Numbered from the stretch's first letter, positions 18,365 through 27,493 are shown. The stretch: DNA of 64,000 nucleotides from Chryseobacterium senegalense (GCA_001403755.1 CYUH01000015.1:1156589-1220588); one strand, 5' to 3'. Translations and numbers: made by a program. Notes: a model not told the origin generated them from the letters alone.

Positions 18365-21328
18365 ATGAATTCAAAAAAAATTATTATTGCGGCAGCCATT
18401 TTCTATTACGGATTATCTGATGCCCAGCAATCCCAATATTTCAGCGACCGCGAAAACTACCGGTATGGTCTTGCTGAAAATCTTTATCAAAATAAAATCT
18501 ACAACGCCGCTCAGTTCGAATATGCGCGACAGTATTTCTACAACGGAGCACTTTCAAATTCCCGCAAGGAGGCTTCCCAGTTCTTCGATAACGTAATTGG
18601 AGTGATTTTAAGAAAAAATCATGCAGAACAGGGCCTTGAAGCTTTTATTAAAGAATATCCGAACTCCGCTTATTTTGCGCAGGCAAACCTACCGCTTGCA
18701 GATTATTATCTGGCGCAAAAAGATTTTGATAAAGCACTGGAAACATTAAATAACGTTAACCAGTACCAGCTTTCGAAAGACGAAAATACGCAGTATATCA
18801 TGAAACTCGGTTATGCAAAATTCATGACCGGTGATTCTGCAGGTGCCATTGAAGCCTTGGAAGAAGCTTATAAAAATGCCGAAGAAAGCGACAAAAATGA
18901 TATCGCTTATATGTTGGGGCACCTTTACTACGCCGACAAACAGAATGACAAAGCATTTACTTTTTTTGATCAGATAAAAGATAACGAAAAGTATGCACAC
19001 TTGGTAAAACCTTACTATGTGCAGATGTATTTTAATGAAAAAGATTACGACAGAGCCATCAGTGAAGGAAATTCTCTCCTCGACGGGTCTATTTCTACAG
19101 GATACAAAGCTGAAGTTCATAAAATTATCGGAGAAAGCTATTTCATGAAAGGTGATTATTCATCGGCTTATCCGCATTTGAAAAATTATTTGTACAGCAA
19201 ACCCGAACCTTCGGAAAGCGATTTGTACGAAATGGGATTTGTTTCGGCACAGCTTAAAAAATACGACGTGGCAGTTTCTTATTACAACCAATTGATAAAC
19301 AGCAACTCTGCGACTTCCCAGAATGCATATTATCAATTAGGGAATGCTTATCTTTCTGTTGGCAAAAAGCAGGAAGCGCTATCCGCATTTCGATCCGCCT
19401 ATCAAATGAATTATGATCCGAAAGTTCAGCAGCTTGCTCATGTGCAGTATGCTAAACTAAGCTATGATATCGGAAATCCGTTCGAATCTGCTCCGGTCGT
19501 GATTCAGAATTACATCAACAAATATCCAAGGAGTTCAGAAGCCGAGGAGCTGAAATCACTTTTGGTAAAATCTTATTTGTACTCAGGAGATTTCAAAGGA
19601 ACTTTGAGCGCCATCGATAAGATGCCGAATTCCACTCCTGAGCTCAACAAAATTGATCAGGAAGTTTCTTTCCTTCTGGGAACCGAAGAATTTAACAAAG
19701 GGAATTTCGATGCTGCCGAGACTTATTTCCTGCGAAGTTTAGAATTTAACATTAATAAAGAATACAACACTCGCGCAACCTATTGGCTGGCTCAAACCTA
19801 TTATCAGAAGGGAAATTACCCTTCCGCGATTGTACGTTATGAGAGATTGCTAAACCAGGACTTCGCAGAAAAACAACAACTTGCCTATGATTTGGGTTAT
19901 GCTTATTTTAAATCCAAGAAATTTGATCAAGCAAAGCAATATTTCTCAGAATATTTAAAAAACCCAAAACCTGAGTTTAAAAACGATGCGGAACTTCGTT
20001 TGGCAGACACTTATTATGCAGACAATCAGCTGAATGAAGCGATTGCCATTTACGATAAAGCTGAAAATGCAGATGATTATACCTTGTTCCAAAAAGCCAT
20101 GGCGCTTGGTTTTAAAGGTGATACCGAAGCTAAAATTTCTTCGCTTAAGAAATTGATTTCTCAGTACAAAAATTCCGAATATGTTGACGATGCGCAGTAC
20201 GAGATCGCTACTGCATACGCTGCAAATGATGATTACAACAGTTCTAATGATTATTTCAGTCAGGTAATCAGAAGCAGTTCTGATAAGGATTTGGTTGCCA
20301 ACGCACAAATTTACCGCGCACAGAATTATATCGACCTCAACCAAAATGACAAAGCACTTTCTGAATTAAAGTCACTCGGAAATCAGTATAAAAACACTGC
20401 TTATGCCAGTAAAATTGTTCAGGCGGTACGTCCGGTTTATGTGAAAAACGGTGATACTGCGGGTTACGAAAGTTTTGCAAGAAGTTTAGGCGTAAAAATC
20501 GATGCTTCTGAGCTCGATGAAATAAATTTGAACAGTGCCAAAAACTATTATGCAGCCAAAGATTACAAAAAAGCAATTCCGCTTTACGAAAAATATTTAA
20601 CCCAGAACCCGACGGGAGACGGCCTTTATCAGGCACAATACGAACTCGGCGAAAGTTATTACCGGACCGCAAACGCAGCCAAAGCACTATTGGTTCTGCA
20701 GGAAGTGGCCAATGTGCAGAACGATTATCAGGAAGATGCGCAGACCCGACTTGCCCAGATTTATCTGGAACAGAATAATACCAACGAAGCCAAAAAATAT
20801 CTGGAGCCACTTTCGAATTCCACCAACGTGAATCTGCAAAACTTCGCGAATCTGGAACTGATGAAGATTTTTGCGGCAGAGAAAAACTTCACCAAAGCAG
20901 AAGTTTTTGCGGATTTGGTGCTTGCCAATTCCAAAAATCCGGCGTCTGTTATCGAACAAGCCAAAGTGATTAAAGCAAGAAGTCTGATGAACAGAGGAAA
21001 AGACAGTGAAGCTAAATCGGCTTACACGGCCCTGGAAAAATCATCGAATACCGAAGTTGCCGCGGAAGCTTTATATGCAAAAGCATTTTACCAGAACAAA
21101 GCCAAAGCCTTTAAATCATCCAACGAAACCATTTTCAAACTTGCCAATAATTTTGCATCCGAAGAATACTGGGGCGCAAAAGCTTTGGTCTTGATGGCGA
21201 AAAACTATATCGGGCTGAAAGATAATTATCAGGCGAGTTATACCGTGGATCAGATTATCGCCAATTATCAGGATTTCCCGGATATTGTCGCCGAAGCCAA
21301 AGAAGTGAAAAATCAGATTAAAAAATAA
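18365..21328 (+). CDS. Large exported tetratricopeptide-repeat protein
   Basis: This 987-residue protein has a signal peptide (IIIAAAIFYYGLSDAQ). The rest is almost entirely TPR/Sel1-like helical hairpins; examples are AYYQLGNAYLSVGKKQEALSAF and ATYWLAQTYYQKGNYPSAI, at about 35-residue spacing. I see no enzymatic domain and no lipobox Cys. It is periplasmic or attached to the outer membrane and likely a scaffold. It is followed after 33 bp by an outer-membrane beta-barrel on the same strand, so a physical partnership is plausible. The pairing recurs in Flavobacteriia as far as I recall, but its role is not established to my knowledge. Confidence 0.9.
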   Translation: MNSKKIIIAAAIFYYGLSDAQQSQYFSDRENYRYGLAENLYQNKIYNAAQFEYARQYFYNGALSNSRKEASQFFDNVIGVILRKNHAEQGLEAFIKEYPNSAYFAQANLPLADYYLAQKDFDKALETLNNVNQYQLSKDENTQYIMKLGYAKFMTGDSAGAIEALEEAYKNAEESDKNDIAYMLGHLYYADKQNDKAFTFFDQIKDNEKYAHLVKPYYVQMYFNEKDYDRAISEGNSLLDGSISTGYKAEVHKIIGESYFMKGDYSSAYPHLKNYLYSKPEPSESDLYEMGFVSAQLKKYDVAVSYYNQLINSNSATSQNAYYQLGNAYLSVGKKQEALSAFRSAYQMNYDPKVQQLAHVQYAKLSYDIGNPFESAPVVIQNYINKYPRSSEAEELKSLLVKSYLYSGDFKGTLSAIDKMPNSTPELNKIDQEVSFLLGTEEFNKGNFDAAETYFLRSLEFNINKEYNTRATYWLAQTYYQKGNYPSAIVRYERLLNQDFAEKQQLAYDLGYAYFKSKKFDQAKQYFSEYLKNPKPEFKNDAELRLADTYYADNQLNEAIAIYDKAENADDYTLFQKAMALGFKGDTEAKISSLKKLISQYKNSEYVDDAQYEIATAYAANDDYNSSNDYFSQVIRSSSDKDLVANAQIYRAQNYIDLNQNDKALSELKSLGNQYKNTAYASKIVQAVRPVYVKNGDTAGYESFARSLGVKIDASELDEINLNSAKNYYAAKDYKKAIPLYEKYLTQNPTGDGLYQAQYELGESYYRTANAAKALLVLQEVANVQNDYQEDAQTRLAQIYLEQNNTNEAKKYLEPLSNSTNVNLQNFANLELMKIFAAEKNFTKAEVFADLVLANSKNPASVIEQAKVIKARSLMNRGKDSEAKSAYTALEKSSNTEVAAEALYAKAFYQNKAKAFKSSNETIFKLANNFASEEYWGAKALVLMAKNYIGLKDNYQASYTVDQIIANYQDFPDIVAEAKEVKNQIKK

Positions 21329-21361
21329 CATTAAACCCCAAAAGGTTTTAAAACAGAAAAT

Positions 21362-23143
21362 ATGAATTTAAGAATTCAAAATATATTTTTATTAGGAATG
21401 TTGGTTTCTTCTACCGCTGTTTTCTCACAGATTAAAGAAGAAAAACTTATTCTGGACCGCAAACGCGAACCGGAAGTAAAGAAAATAGAAAAGAAAAAAA
21501 CATCGGTTGTTGCGGAAAAAAACTATCCACCAAAAGAAAAGAAAACACAAGATTCACTGAATCTAAAATACACCATTACTGATGTTCCGGCGGCTTCAGA
21601 TTTCAAAACTTCTACTATTCAGGGCGAAGATATTTCACCGAAATTCGATGCCGAATACCAAAATAATTATTTCCAGATCGGAATGGGGAATTTTGGTAGA
21701 GTGCTTGCAGACGGAAATATTGCTACCACTTTGGATAACCAAATGGAAGTAGGCGCAGATTTGCATTTCCTTTCTACCAATGGTCTGAAAAAGAATTACA
21801 GCTGGGATTCCAGCCAAAATTCAGCCAATATTGGCGCTTATTTGAATGGTTATGGTGAAAGAGGAAAATTCAATATCAACGCTGATTATGGTTTGAACGA
21901 TTATAATTATTACGGAATTTATGCGTTAACTCCCAATTCTGAGGTGAATTTGCAACAGAAAACCAATCGTTTTAGGGTGAATGGATATTATGATTTCTAT
22001 TCGAATAACATTTTGAATGACGTTCGTTTGAAATCTTCCATTTTAACAGATAAATTTGATGCGAAGGAAGCTCAGGCTGAATTATTGGTGAATCTTTCTA
22101 AACATGGCGTAGAAATTCCGATGGGTGAGGTGACGATGAATGCGGATTTGGGAATTAATTTAGAAACGTTAAATTCCGAATTTTCGCTGCTAAATGAAAA
22201 TTCTTCAAATTATTTTAATGCTACTTTATCGCCGAGACTTACTTTTTTTAAAGGTAATTCTTATTTAATGTTAGGTTCGGGATTCTCATTTCTTAATGCC
22301 AGAAACAACAGTAATCTTTTAGCAGAAGAAGAAAAGAATAGCAAAACGTATTGGTTCCCAAAAGCGGAATTACAAATCGCTGCAGCTGATGAATTCAAGT
22401 TTTATGGTGGAGTAGATGGAGGCTTGAAACTGAATACCTACGCAAATTTATTAGAGGAAAATCCGTATTTGGTTTCCGATCAGGAATTAAAACCGACGGA
22501 AACGAAGTATAAATTCTATTTCGGACTTCGCGGTGATGTGGATCAGATGATTAAATACGATGTTAGCGCTGGATTTGCAAAAGTGAATAATATTATGTTC
22601 TTCAAGGCAAACGATTTATTTAACAAAGATTTCACGCTCGACAGAAATCCCTACGATTTCGCAAACACCTTCTCTGCCGCTTACGATAACGGAACAGTGA
22701 GCGAAGTGAAAGGAAGTATTCAATATTTTCCTTTGGCTAATTTGGTGTTGGATGGTGAATTGAGTTTCGCAAAATACAACCTCGATAATAACGAACACAT
22801 TTACAATAAACCTTTGGTTGTGGCATCTTTGGGTGGAAAATATTCTTTATTGGGTAAAAAATTAAATCTTGGTGCCAAAGCTATTTTCAGCACGGACAAG
22901 ACGACTAATTCCTTCACCTTTGCGGAAGCAGGTACCACACCGAATGTATTGGTATCTACCGAGGACATAAACGAAAAAATTGGTGGATTTGCAGATTTAA
23001 ATCTGTCTGCGGAGTACAAAATTCACAAAAATTTCAGTATTTTTGCACTCGGAAATAATTTACTGAATACAAACTATCAGACTTTCAAAGGATATAAAGT
23101 TTTGGGAGCGCAGTTTTTGGGAGGTGTGAAGATTTCTTTTTAA
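21362..23143 (+). CDS. TonB-receptor-like outer-membrane beta-barrel protein
   Basis: This 593-residue protein has a signal peptide (about 1-22), then a short Lys/Glu-rich periplasmic segment with many KK/EKK motifs (about 25-65). The remainder is amphipathic beta-strand rich, with alternating hydrophobic residues and Asn/Tyr-rich loops, ending in a terminal phenylalanine (GGVKISF) as outer-membrane proteins do. It matches the barrel part of TonB-dependent receptors, but there is no carboxypeptidase-like domain and no obvious plug. The lysine-rich segment could contact the TPR protein encoded just upstream in the same operon. Confidence 0.85.
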   Translation: MNLRIQNIFLLGMLVSSTAVFSQIKEEKLILDRKREPEVKKIEKKKTSVVAEKNYPPKEKKTQDSLNLKYTITDVPAASDFKTSTIQGEDISPKFDAEYQNNYFQIGMGNFGRVLADGNIATTLDNQMEVGADLHFLSTNGLKKNYSWDSSQNSANIGAYLNGYGERGKFNINADYGLNDYNYYGIYALTPNSEVNLQQKTNRFRVNGYYDFYSNNILNDVRLKSSILTDKFDAKEAQAELLVNLSKHGVEIPMGEVTMNADLGINLETLNSEFSLLNENSSNYFNATLSPRLTFFKGNSYLMLGSGFSFLNARNNSNLLAEEEKNSKTYWFPKAELQIAAADEFKFYGGVDGGLKLNTYANLLEENPYLVSDQELKPTETKYKFYFGLRGDVDQMIKYDVSAGFAKVNNIMFFKANDLFNKDFTLDRNPYDFANTFSAAYDNGTVSEVKGSIQYFPLANLVLDGELSFAKYNLDNNEHIYNKPLVVASLGGKYSLLGKKLNLGAKAIFSTDKTTNSFTFAEAGTTPNVLVSTEDINEKIGGFADLNLSAEYKIHKNFSIFALGNNLLNTNYQTFKGYKVLGAQFLGGVKISF

Positions 23144-23191
23144 AAAATTAATGAGGATTTAATTTAAAATTCATCATCAAAAATTTTAAAT

Positions 23192-23265
23192 GGCTCGGTA
23201 GTTCAATTGGATAGAATATCAGATTTCGGCTCTGAGGGTTGGGGGTTCGAGTCCCTTCCGGGTCA
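23192..23265 (+). tRNA. tRNA-Arg (anticodon UCG)
   Basis: The cloverleaf can be folded by eye. The acceptor stem is GGCTCGG with CCGGGTC and discriminator A. The D arm is GTTC...GAAT. The anticodon stem is TCAGA / TCTGA around a 7-nt loop TTTCGGC, giving anticodon TCG (arginine, CGN codons). The T arm is GGGGG-TTCGAGT-CCCTT. CCA is not encoded. A very strong terminator follows immediately. Confidence 0.93.
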
Positions 23266-23266
23266 C

Positions 23267-23305
23267 AAAATCGGCAGACTTCTTTGAAGTCTGCCGATTT
23301 TTATT
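23267..23305 (+). terminator. Terminator of tRNA-Arg
   Basis: A perfect 16-bp stem AAAATCGGCAGACTTC / GAAGTCTGCCGATTTT with loop TTT is followed by a T-rich tail. It separates the tRNA from the convergent ohr operon. Confidence 0.93.
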
Positions 23306-23325
23306 TTACGTTTTACAGCGTAAGA

Positions 23326-23748
23326 TTAGTTATTGGTAACTTTTAGCGTTACTTCAATATTATTTCTTGTTGCATTAGAGTAGGGGCATACCTGATGTGC
23401 TTTTTCCACTAAAGACTGCGCTTCTTCCAGGGATACTCCGGGTACATTTACATTCAGTTCCACTTCTAGACCGAAACCACCGTTTTCGGTTTGTCCGATT
23501 CCAACTTTGGCGTTTACCATTGTTTCACCGGCCGCAGACTTTGATTTTTTAATCATCAGATTCAAGGCGCTGTCGAAACATGCTGCATATCCTGCAGCAA
23601 AAAGCATTTCGGGGTTGGCATAATCATCATTTTGTCCACCAAGGGATTTGGGAGTGCGTACGTCGAGTTCCAGAATTCCGTTTTCACTTTTTACGTGTCC
23701 GTCGCGTCCGCCTGTTGCGGTGACGCTAGTTGTGTATAATGTTTTCAT
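23326..23748 (-). CDS. ohr: Organic hydroperoxide resistance protein (Ohr, OsmC family)
   Basis: This 140-residue thiol peroxidase detoxifies organic and fatty-acid hydroperoxides, using lipoyl-protein reductant in known homologues. The two catalytic cysteines are Cys57 in AAGYAACFDSALN and Cys121 in HQVCPYSNATRNN. The conserved RTPKSLGGQ arginine segment and NPEMLFAAGY are present. It is the last gene of a nitroreductase-ohrR-ohr operon, 8 bp after ohrR. It is expected to be induced by organic peroxides through OhrR. Confidence 0.96.
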   Translation of the reverse strand: MKTLYTTSVTATGGRDGHVKSENGILELDVRTPKSLGGQNDDYANPEMLFAAGYAACFDSALNLMIKKSKSAAGETMVNAKVGIGQTENGGFGLEVELNVNVPGVSLEEAQSLVEKAHQVCPYSNATRNNIEVTLKVTNN

Positions 23749-23756
23749 CGATTTTT

Positions 23757-24194
23757 TTATTTTTTATTTATTTTATCTAAAAGTTTAGAAATCGCCTGTT
23801 TCAGTTCCTGTACATCAGTTTCCGAAAGATTCAACCGATCATTCATTTTTTCGGGAATCAGGCAAGCTTTGTCCTGAAGCCTTTCACCTTCATCAGTCAA
23901 GGAGATTTCTACAACACGCTCATCCTCAATTTTTCTTTGCCGTACAATATAAGATTTTGCTTCCAGCCTTTTCAAGATTGGAGTTATCGTACCGCTGTCT
24001 AGAAAAAGTTTTTCACCAATCTGATTTACCGTAAGCCGCTGATGCTCCCAAATTACCATCATTACAAGATATTGCGGATAGGTAATATCGAGTTCTTCAA
24101 GTAACGGACGGTACAGACCTGTGATTTCCTTTGCGATCACATACAAAGGGAAACATAGCTGATTACCAAGTTGTGGAGTTTTGTGCTGATCCAT
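23757..24194 (-). CDS. ohrR: OhrR, MarR-family organic peroxide-sensing repressor
   Basis: This 145-residue winged-helix repressor has the OhrR sensing cysteine near the N-terminus (GNQLCFPLYV, Cys14) and a second cysteine (Cys111). The latter is a candidate resolving Cys, as in 2-Cys OhrR proteins. The DNA-binding region is LTVNQIGEKLFLDSGTITPILKRLEAK, followed by the wing IEDERVVEISLT. It sits between a nitroreductase gene and ohr on one transcript. A palindromic OhrR-type site overlaps the operon promoter, so it probably represses its own operon until oxidised. Confidence 0.95.
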   Translation of the reverse strand: MDQHKTPQLGNQLCFPLYVIAKEITGLYRPLLEELDITYPQYLVMMVIWEHQRLTVNQIGEKLFLDSGTITPILKRLEAKSYIVRQRKIEDERVVEISLTDEGERLQDKACLIPEKMNDRLNLSETDVQELKQAISKLLDKINKK

Positions 24195-24218
24195 GGGAGG
24201 ATTTAGTGATTTTCTAAA

Positions 24219-24851
24219 TTATTTTTTGATAATGAATTCATCCATTGGGATACGAACTTTTTTCATCTTTGAAAGCCAGTCGTTCTCCGAATCTCTGTAT
24301 CCTAAGTACAGTAAAGTTACACTTTTCAGTCCCAATTCTTTTAAACCCAGAATTTCATCGACTACCGCATTGCTGAAACCTTCGGCAGGAGTACTGTCAA
24401 TTTTCAGTTCTGCCGCCTGTGCCATAGCTAGACCTAGTGCGATGTAAGTCTGTCTTGCAGTGTGAGCGAAATTTTCTTCTGCGGTCTGCGCTCCGTAGAT
24501 CACTTTCAGTTGATCTGTATAACTGCTGAAACGACCGCGTGGCAATTCCCGAACATCGGTATGATAATCGTAAACTTTGTCGATTTTTTCTGCGGAATAA
24601 TTGTCCCAGGCTGCGAAAACCAAGACATGGGAACAATCTCTCATTACCTCCGGGTTCAGGGCTCCTTTTACCATTTGTTCTTTCAATTCCTGATTTTCCA
24701 CTACAATCACACGGAAAGGCTGTAATCCGGAAGAGGTAGGCGCAAGTCTGGCTGCTTCCAGAATTTTATTCAAATCTTCTTCTGAAACTTTTTTGGTAGG
24801 ATCATACGCTTTTACTGCGTGTCTCCATTTTAAATCTTCAATTAATGACAT
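24219..24851 (-). CDS. NAD(P)H-dependent nitroreductase-family oxidoreductase
   Basis: This 210-residue FMN-binding nitroreductase/NfsB-like protein has an N-terminal RHAVKAYDPTKKVSEEDL, the substrate/FMN segment ARLAPTSSGLQPFRVIVVEN, and a C-terminal LYLGYRDSENDW. It transfers two electrons from NAD(P)H to quinones, nitro compounds or similar. The ATG at 24851 was chosen over a codon 12 residues upstream because it fits the family N-terminus and the promoter position. It is first in the operon with ohrR and ohr (24 bp gap), so it should be peroxide-inducible. Confidence 0.92.
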   Translation of the reverse strand: MSLIEDLKWRHAVKAYDPTKKVSEEDLNKILEAARLAPTSSGLQPFRVIVVENQELKEQMVKGALNPEVMRDCSHVLVFAAWDNYSAEKIDKVYDYHTDVRELPRGRFSSYTDQLKVIYGAQTAEENFAHTARQTYIALGLAMAQAAELKIDSTPAEGFSNAVVDEILGLKELGLKSVTLLYLGYRDSENDWLSKMKKVRIPMDEFIIKK

Positions 24852-24884
24852 TGTATTTTTTTTAAATTTTACTATTTCGAGTTG

Positions 24885-24915
24885 CAAATATACTCCATAA
24901 TTATATTGCGCACAA
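24885..24915 (-). promoter_or_regulatory. Promoter of the nitroreductase-ohrR-ohr operon
   Basis: On the minus strand TTG (24913-24915) and TATATTTG (24885-24892) are spaced by 20 bp. The predicted leader is about 28 nt. Confidence 0.7.
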
Positions 24916-24923
24916 TTTAATTG
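24913..24923. promoter_or_regulatory. Candidate OhrR operator
   Basis: CAATTTAATTG is a perfect 5-1-5 inverted repeat. It matches the core of the ACAATTnAATTGT sites I know for OhrR of Bacillus. It overlaps the -33 element of the operon that encodes OhrR, so bound repressor would block RNA polymerase. Confidence 0.6.
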
Positions 24924-24960
24924 AACGATAGATATTTTGAATGAAAGATTAAAGGTTATT

Positions 24961-24996
24961 AAAAAAGAAACCGCCTGAGCAGTCAGGCGGTTTTTT
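24961..24996 (-). terminator. Terminator of the transaldolase gene
   Basis: A 10-bp stem AACCGCCTGA / TCAGGCGGTT with loop GCAG, with T-rich tails on both strands. It lies 16 bp downstream of the minus-strand transaldolase stop. Confidence 0.88.
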
Positions 24997-25012
24997 GTAA
25001 TAGTTTATTTTC

Positions 25013-25666
25013 TTAATCCATTTTCTTGGCGTCAGCTACAAATTGTGCTAAACCACTGTCAGTTAATGGATGTTTAAGTAAATTTAAAATCGAAGCTAGG
25101 GGAGAAGTCACCACGTCTGCACCTATTTTCGCACAGTTGATAATATGCATTGGTGAACGGATGGATGCTGCAAGAATTTCAGTATCGAACACATAATTAT
25201 CAAAAATAATTCTGATTTCTTCGATTAAATTCATTCCATCAACTGAAATATCATCTAATCTACCCAAGAACGGAGAAACATAAGTTGCACCTGCTTTTGC
25301 AGCCAGCAACGCTTGTCCGGCAGAGAAAATCAAGGTACAATTGGTCTTAATGCCTTTGTTTGAGAAATATTTAAGTGCTTTCACGCCGTCTTTAATCATT
25401 GGGATTTTCACCACGATATTAGGGTGGAGCGCCGCCAACTCTTCACCTTCTTTGATCATTTCTTCGTAAGTTGTGCTTAGAACTTCCGCAGAAATATCGC
25501 CATCAGCAATTTCGCAAATGGTTTTGTAATGGTTCAGAATCGCCTCTTTTCCGCTGATTCCTTCTTTGGCCATCAGTGATGGATTTGTTGTAACGCCATC
25601 TAAAATTCCCAAATCTTCTGCTTCTTTAATTTGCTCAAGATTGGCAGTGTCGATAAAAAATTTCAT
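25013..25666 (-). CDS. Transaldolase / fructose-6-phosphate aldolase-like (small class)
   Basis: This 217-residue TIM-barrel aldolase of the short MipB/TalC group has the opening [24 protein letters not shown], the Schiff-base lysine in [12 protein letters not shown] (Lys87), and [31 protein letters not shown]. Members act as transaldolase (pentose phosphate pathway) or as fructose-6-phosphate aldolase; sequence alone does not decide. It is monocistronic, with its own promoter box and terminator. Confidence 0.93.
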   Translation of the reverse strand: MKFFIDTANLEQIKEAEDLGILDGVTTNPSLMAKEGISGKEAILNHYKTICEIADGDISAEVLSTTYEEMIKEGEELAALHPNIVVKIPMIKDGVKALKYFSNKGIKTNCTLIFSAGQALLAAKAGATYVSPFLGRLDDISVDGMNLIEEIRIIFDNYVFDTEILAASIRSPMHIINCAKIGADVVTSPLASILNLLKHPLTDSGLAQFVADAKKMD

Positions 25667-25757
25667 AGTTTTAAAGTATATTTTTATTAGATTAAAGGTG
25701 GCTAGAAATTAAAAAATTCAAATTTTCTCACCAACTCTTTCATTTTTTACAGGTTCA

Positions 25758-25765
25758 CAAATATA
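25758..25765 (-). promoter_or_regulatory. -7 box of the transaldolase gene
   Basis: On the minus strand TATATTTG matches TAnnTTTG, about 90 nt before the ATG at 25666, giving a long leader. There is no clear -33 TTTG. Confidence 0.5.
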
Positions 25766-25888
25766 AGATTTTAAGTGGCAATTAAAAAACCGCCTTTCCA
25801 GAGATCGAGACCGAATTTTAATATAACAAGTAGCATTTTCAAGTATTCGCAGGCAACTTCAAGCTTTATATTTCCGCAATTTTCTGAT

Positions 25889-25911
25889 AAATATCAATTA
25901 TATTGATATTT
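25889..25911. promoter_or_regulatory. Inverted repeat upstream of the flavinylation operon
   Basis: AAATATCAAT-TAT-ATTGATATTT is a perfect 10-3-10 palindrome ending 2 bp before the -33 box. Its position suits an activator, or a repressor that covers the promoter. Fur-type control is possible because the operon resembles iron-linked PepSY reductase loci, but the sequence is not a standard Fur box. Confidence 0.5.
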
Positions 25912-25913
25912 TT

Positions 25914-25944
25914 TTTGTTGAAGAAATAATTATGTTTAATTTTG
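25914..25944 (+). promoter_or_regulatory. Ideal -33/-7 promoter of the flavinylation operon
   Basis: TTTG (25914-25917), exactly 19 bp, then TAATTTTG (25937-25944). The predicted leader is about 47 nt to the ATG at 25996. Confidence 0.8.
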
Positions 25945-25995
25945 CTATTTAGATTTATTATAAATAAAAATTAGAAACGAATATCCCAATTTAAT

Positions 25996-27486
25996 ATGAG
26001 AAAAACTTTTTTTGCAGCACTTGTTATCTTTTCTTCATTCCTTGGAAAAGCTCAAAAAAACACCCTGCTAGATGGTGGATTTTGGAAAAATAATCCTTCA
26101 GTAGAAATCGTCAAAACGGAAATATCCAAAGGAAACGATCCTGCTCAACAGAACCCGGGATTTTTTGATCCGGTGGTAATGGCCATTAATAATAAAGCTT
26201 CCAATGAAGTAATTGAGTTTTTACTTGCTCAAAAAGGGAATAACGTTGATAAGAAAACGCACCATTCAAGAACTTATCTTCAGTGGGCAGCCGCCGCAGG
26301 AAATCTAGAATTGGTAAATCTTTTGATTAAAAAAAGTTCGGATGTTCATTATAAAGACAGCCACGGTGCATCGGTAATAGGTTACGCAGCAGAAAGCGGA
26401 AATCAGAATACCGCAGTATATGATGCGCTTATCAAAGCTGGAGTTGATCCAAAGGAGAAAAACGAAGATGGAGCCAATCTCATCCATTTGACTATAGCTC
26501 ATGATACCGATTTAAAATTATTGGATTACTTCACTTCAAAAGGAGTTTCCTTTAAAGAAAGAGATCAATACGGTAGCACCGTCGCTGATTACGCTGCCAA
26601 ATTAGGAAATCTCAAAATTATTGATCAACTAATTGCTAAAGGAGTAAAACCTACGGATCAAGCATTATTTTTTGCAACTCAAGGTTCCAGAGCAAAACAA
26701 AATGGTTTGGATATTTACCAAACTTTGGTTGAAAAGTATGGATTAAATCCGAAAGCAGTGAATCCAAAAGGTGCAACGATCCTTCACTCTTTGGTGCGAA
26801 GACCAAATGAGGAAATTATCTCCTATTTTCTGAATAAAAATGTTGATGCAAGCAAAGCTGACAACGAAGGAAATACTGCATTGATGCGTGCTTCAGGTGG
26901 AAAAGATTTAAAAATCGTGGAAACCATATTATCAAAAGCTAAAAACATCAATGCCAAAAACGAAAAAGGCGAAACCGCTTTGATGAAAGCTGCAGAATCA
27001 GGTTCAACTGAAATTGTAGCATTTTTAATCAAAAACGGAGCAGATGTAAAGGCGGTCGATCTTAAAGGAAATAATCTCGCATATTATTGGCTTAATTCCT
27101 ACAAACCAGTCGCAAATCCTGGAAAAGACGCTCAAGCTGATGAATTTACCGAAAAACTTACTTTGTTAGGATCTGCAGGTTTAAACGTGAAAACGCCTCA
27201 AAAAAACGGAAATACTTTGCTTCATCTTGCCGTTGACAAAGGCGATTTATCTTTGGTAAAAAAAGCGATCGAACTCGGTGTTGATCTTAATGCACAAGAT
27301 GCTGATGGTAATTCCGCGCTTCATAAATCAGCTCTTACCGCAAAAGGCGATCAAATCATGAAATTTCTCGTAGAAAAAGGGATTAAAAAAGATTTAAAAA
27401 CCGAGTTTGAGGAAACCGCTTACGATTTGGCAAAAGACAATGAATTTCTTACAAAAAACAACATCTCCATCGAATTTTTGAAATAG
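25996..27486 (+). CDS. Exported ankyrin-repeat protein
   Basis: This 496-residue protein has a signal peptide (FFAALVIFSSFLGKAQ) and about ten ankyrin repeats over residues 60-490. Examples are RTYLQWAAAAGNLELVNLLIKK, GETALMKAAESGSTEIVAFLIKNGADV and GNTLLHLAVDKGDLSLVKKAIELGVDLNAQD. No enzymatic motif is visible. It is first in a four-gene operon with DUF2271, PepSY-reductase and ApbE (7 bp to the next gene), so it probably works in the periplasm or outside as a binding scaffold for the redox proteins or their acceptor. Its exact role is unknown. Confidence 0.9.
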   Translation: MRKTFFAALVIFSSFLGKAQKNTLLDGGFWKNNPSVEIVKTEISKGNDPAQQNPGFFDPVVMAINNKASNEVIEFLLAQKGNNVDKKTHHSRTYLQWAAAAGNLELVNLLIKKSSDVHYKDSHGASVIGYAAESGNQNTAVYDALIKAGVDPKEKNEDGANLIHLTIAHDTDLKLLDYFTSKGVSFKERDQYGSTVADYAAKLGNLKIIDQLIAKGVKPTDQALFFATQGSRAKQNGLDIYQTLVEKYGLNPKAVNPKGATILHSLVRRPNEEIISYFLNKNVDASKADNEGNTALMRASGGKDLKIVETILSKAKNINAKNEKGETALMKAAESGSTEIVAFLIKNGADVKAVDLKGNNLAYYWLNSYKPVANPGKDAQADEFTEKLTLLGSAGLNVKTPQKNGNTLLHLAVDKGDLSLVKKAIELGVDLNAQDADGNSALHKSALTAKGDQIMKFLVEKGIKKDLKTEFEETAYDLAKDNEFLTKNNISIEFLK

Positions 27487-27493
27487 TAAAACA

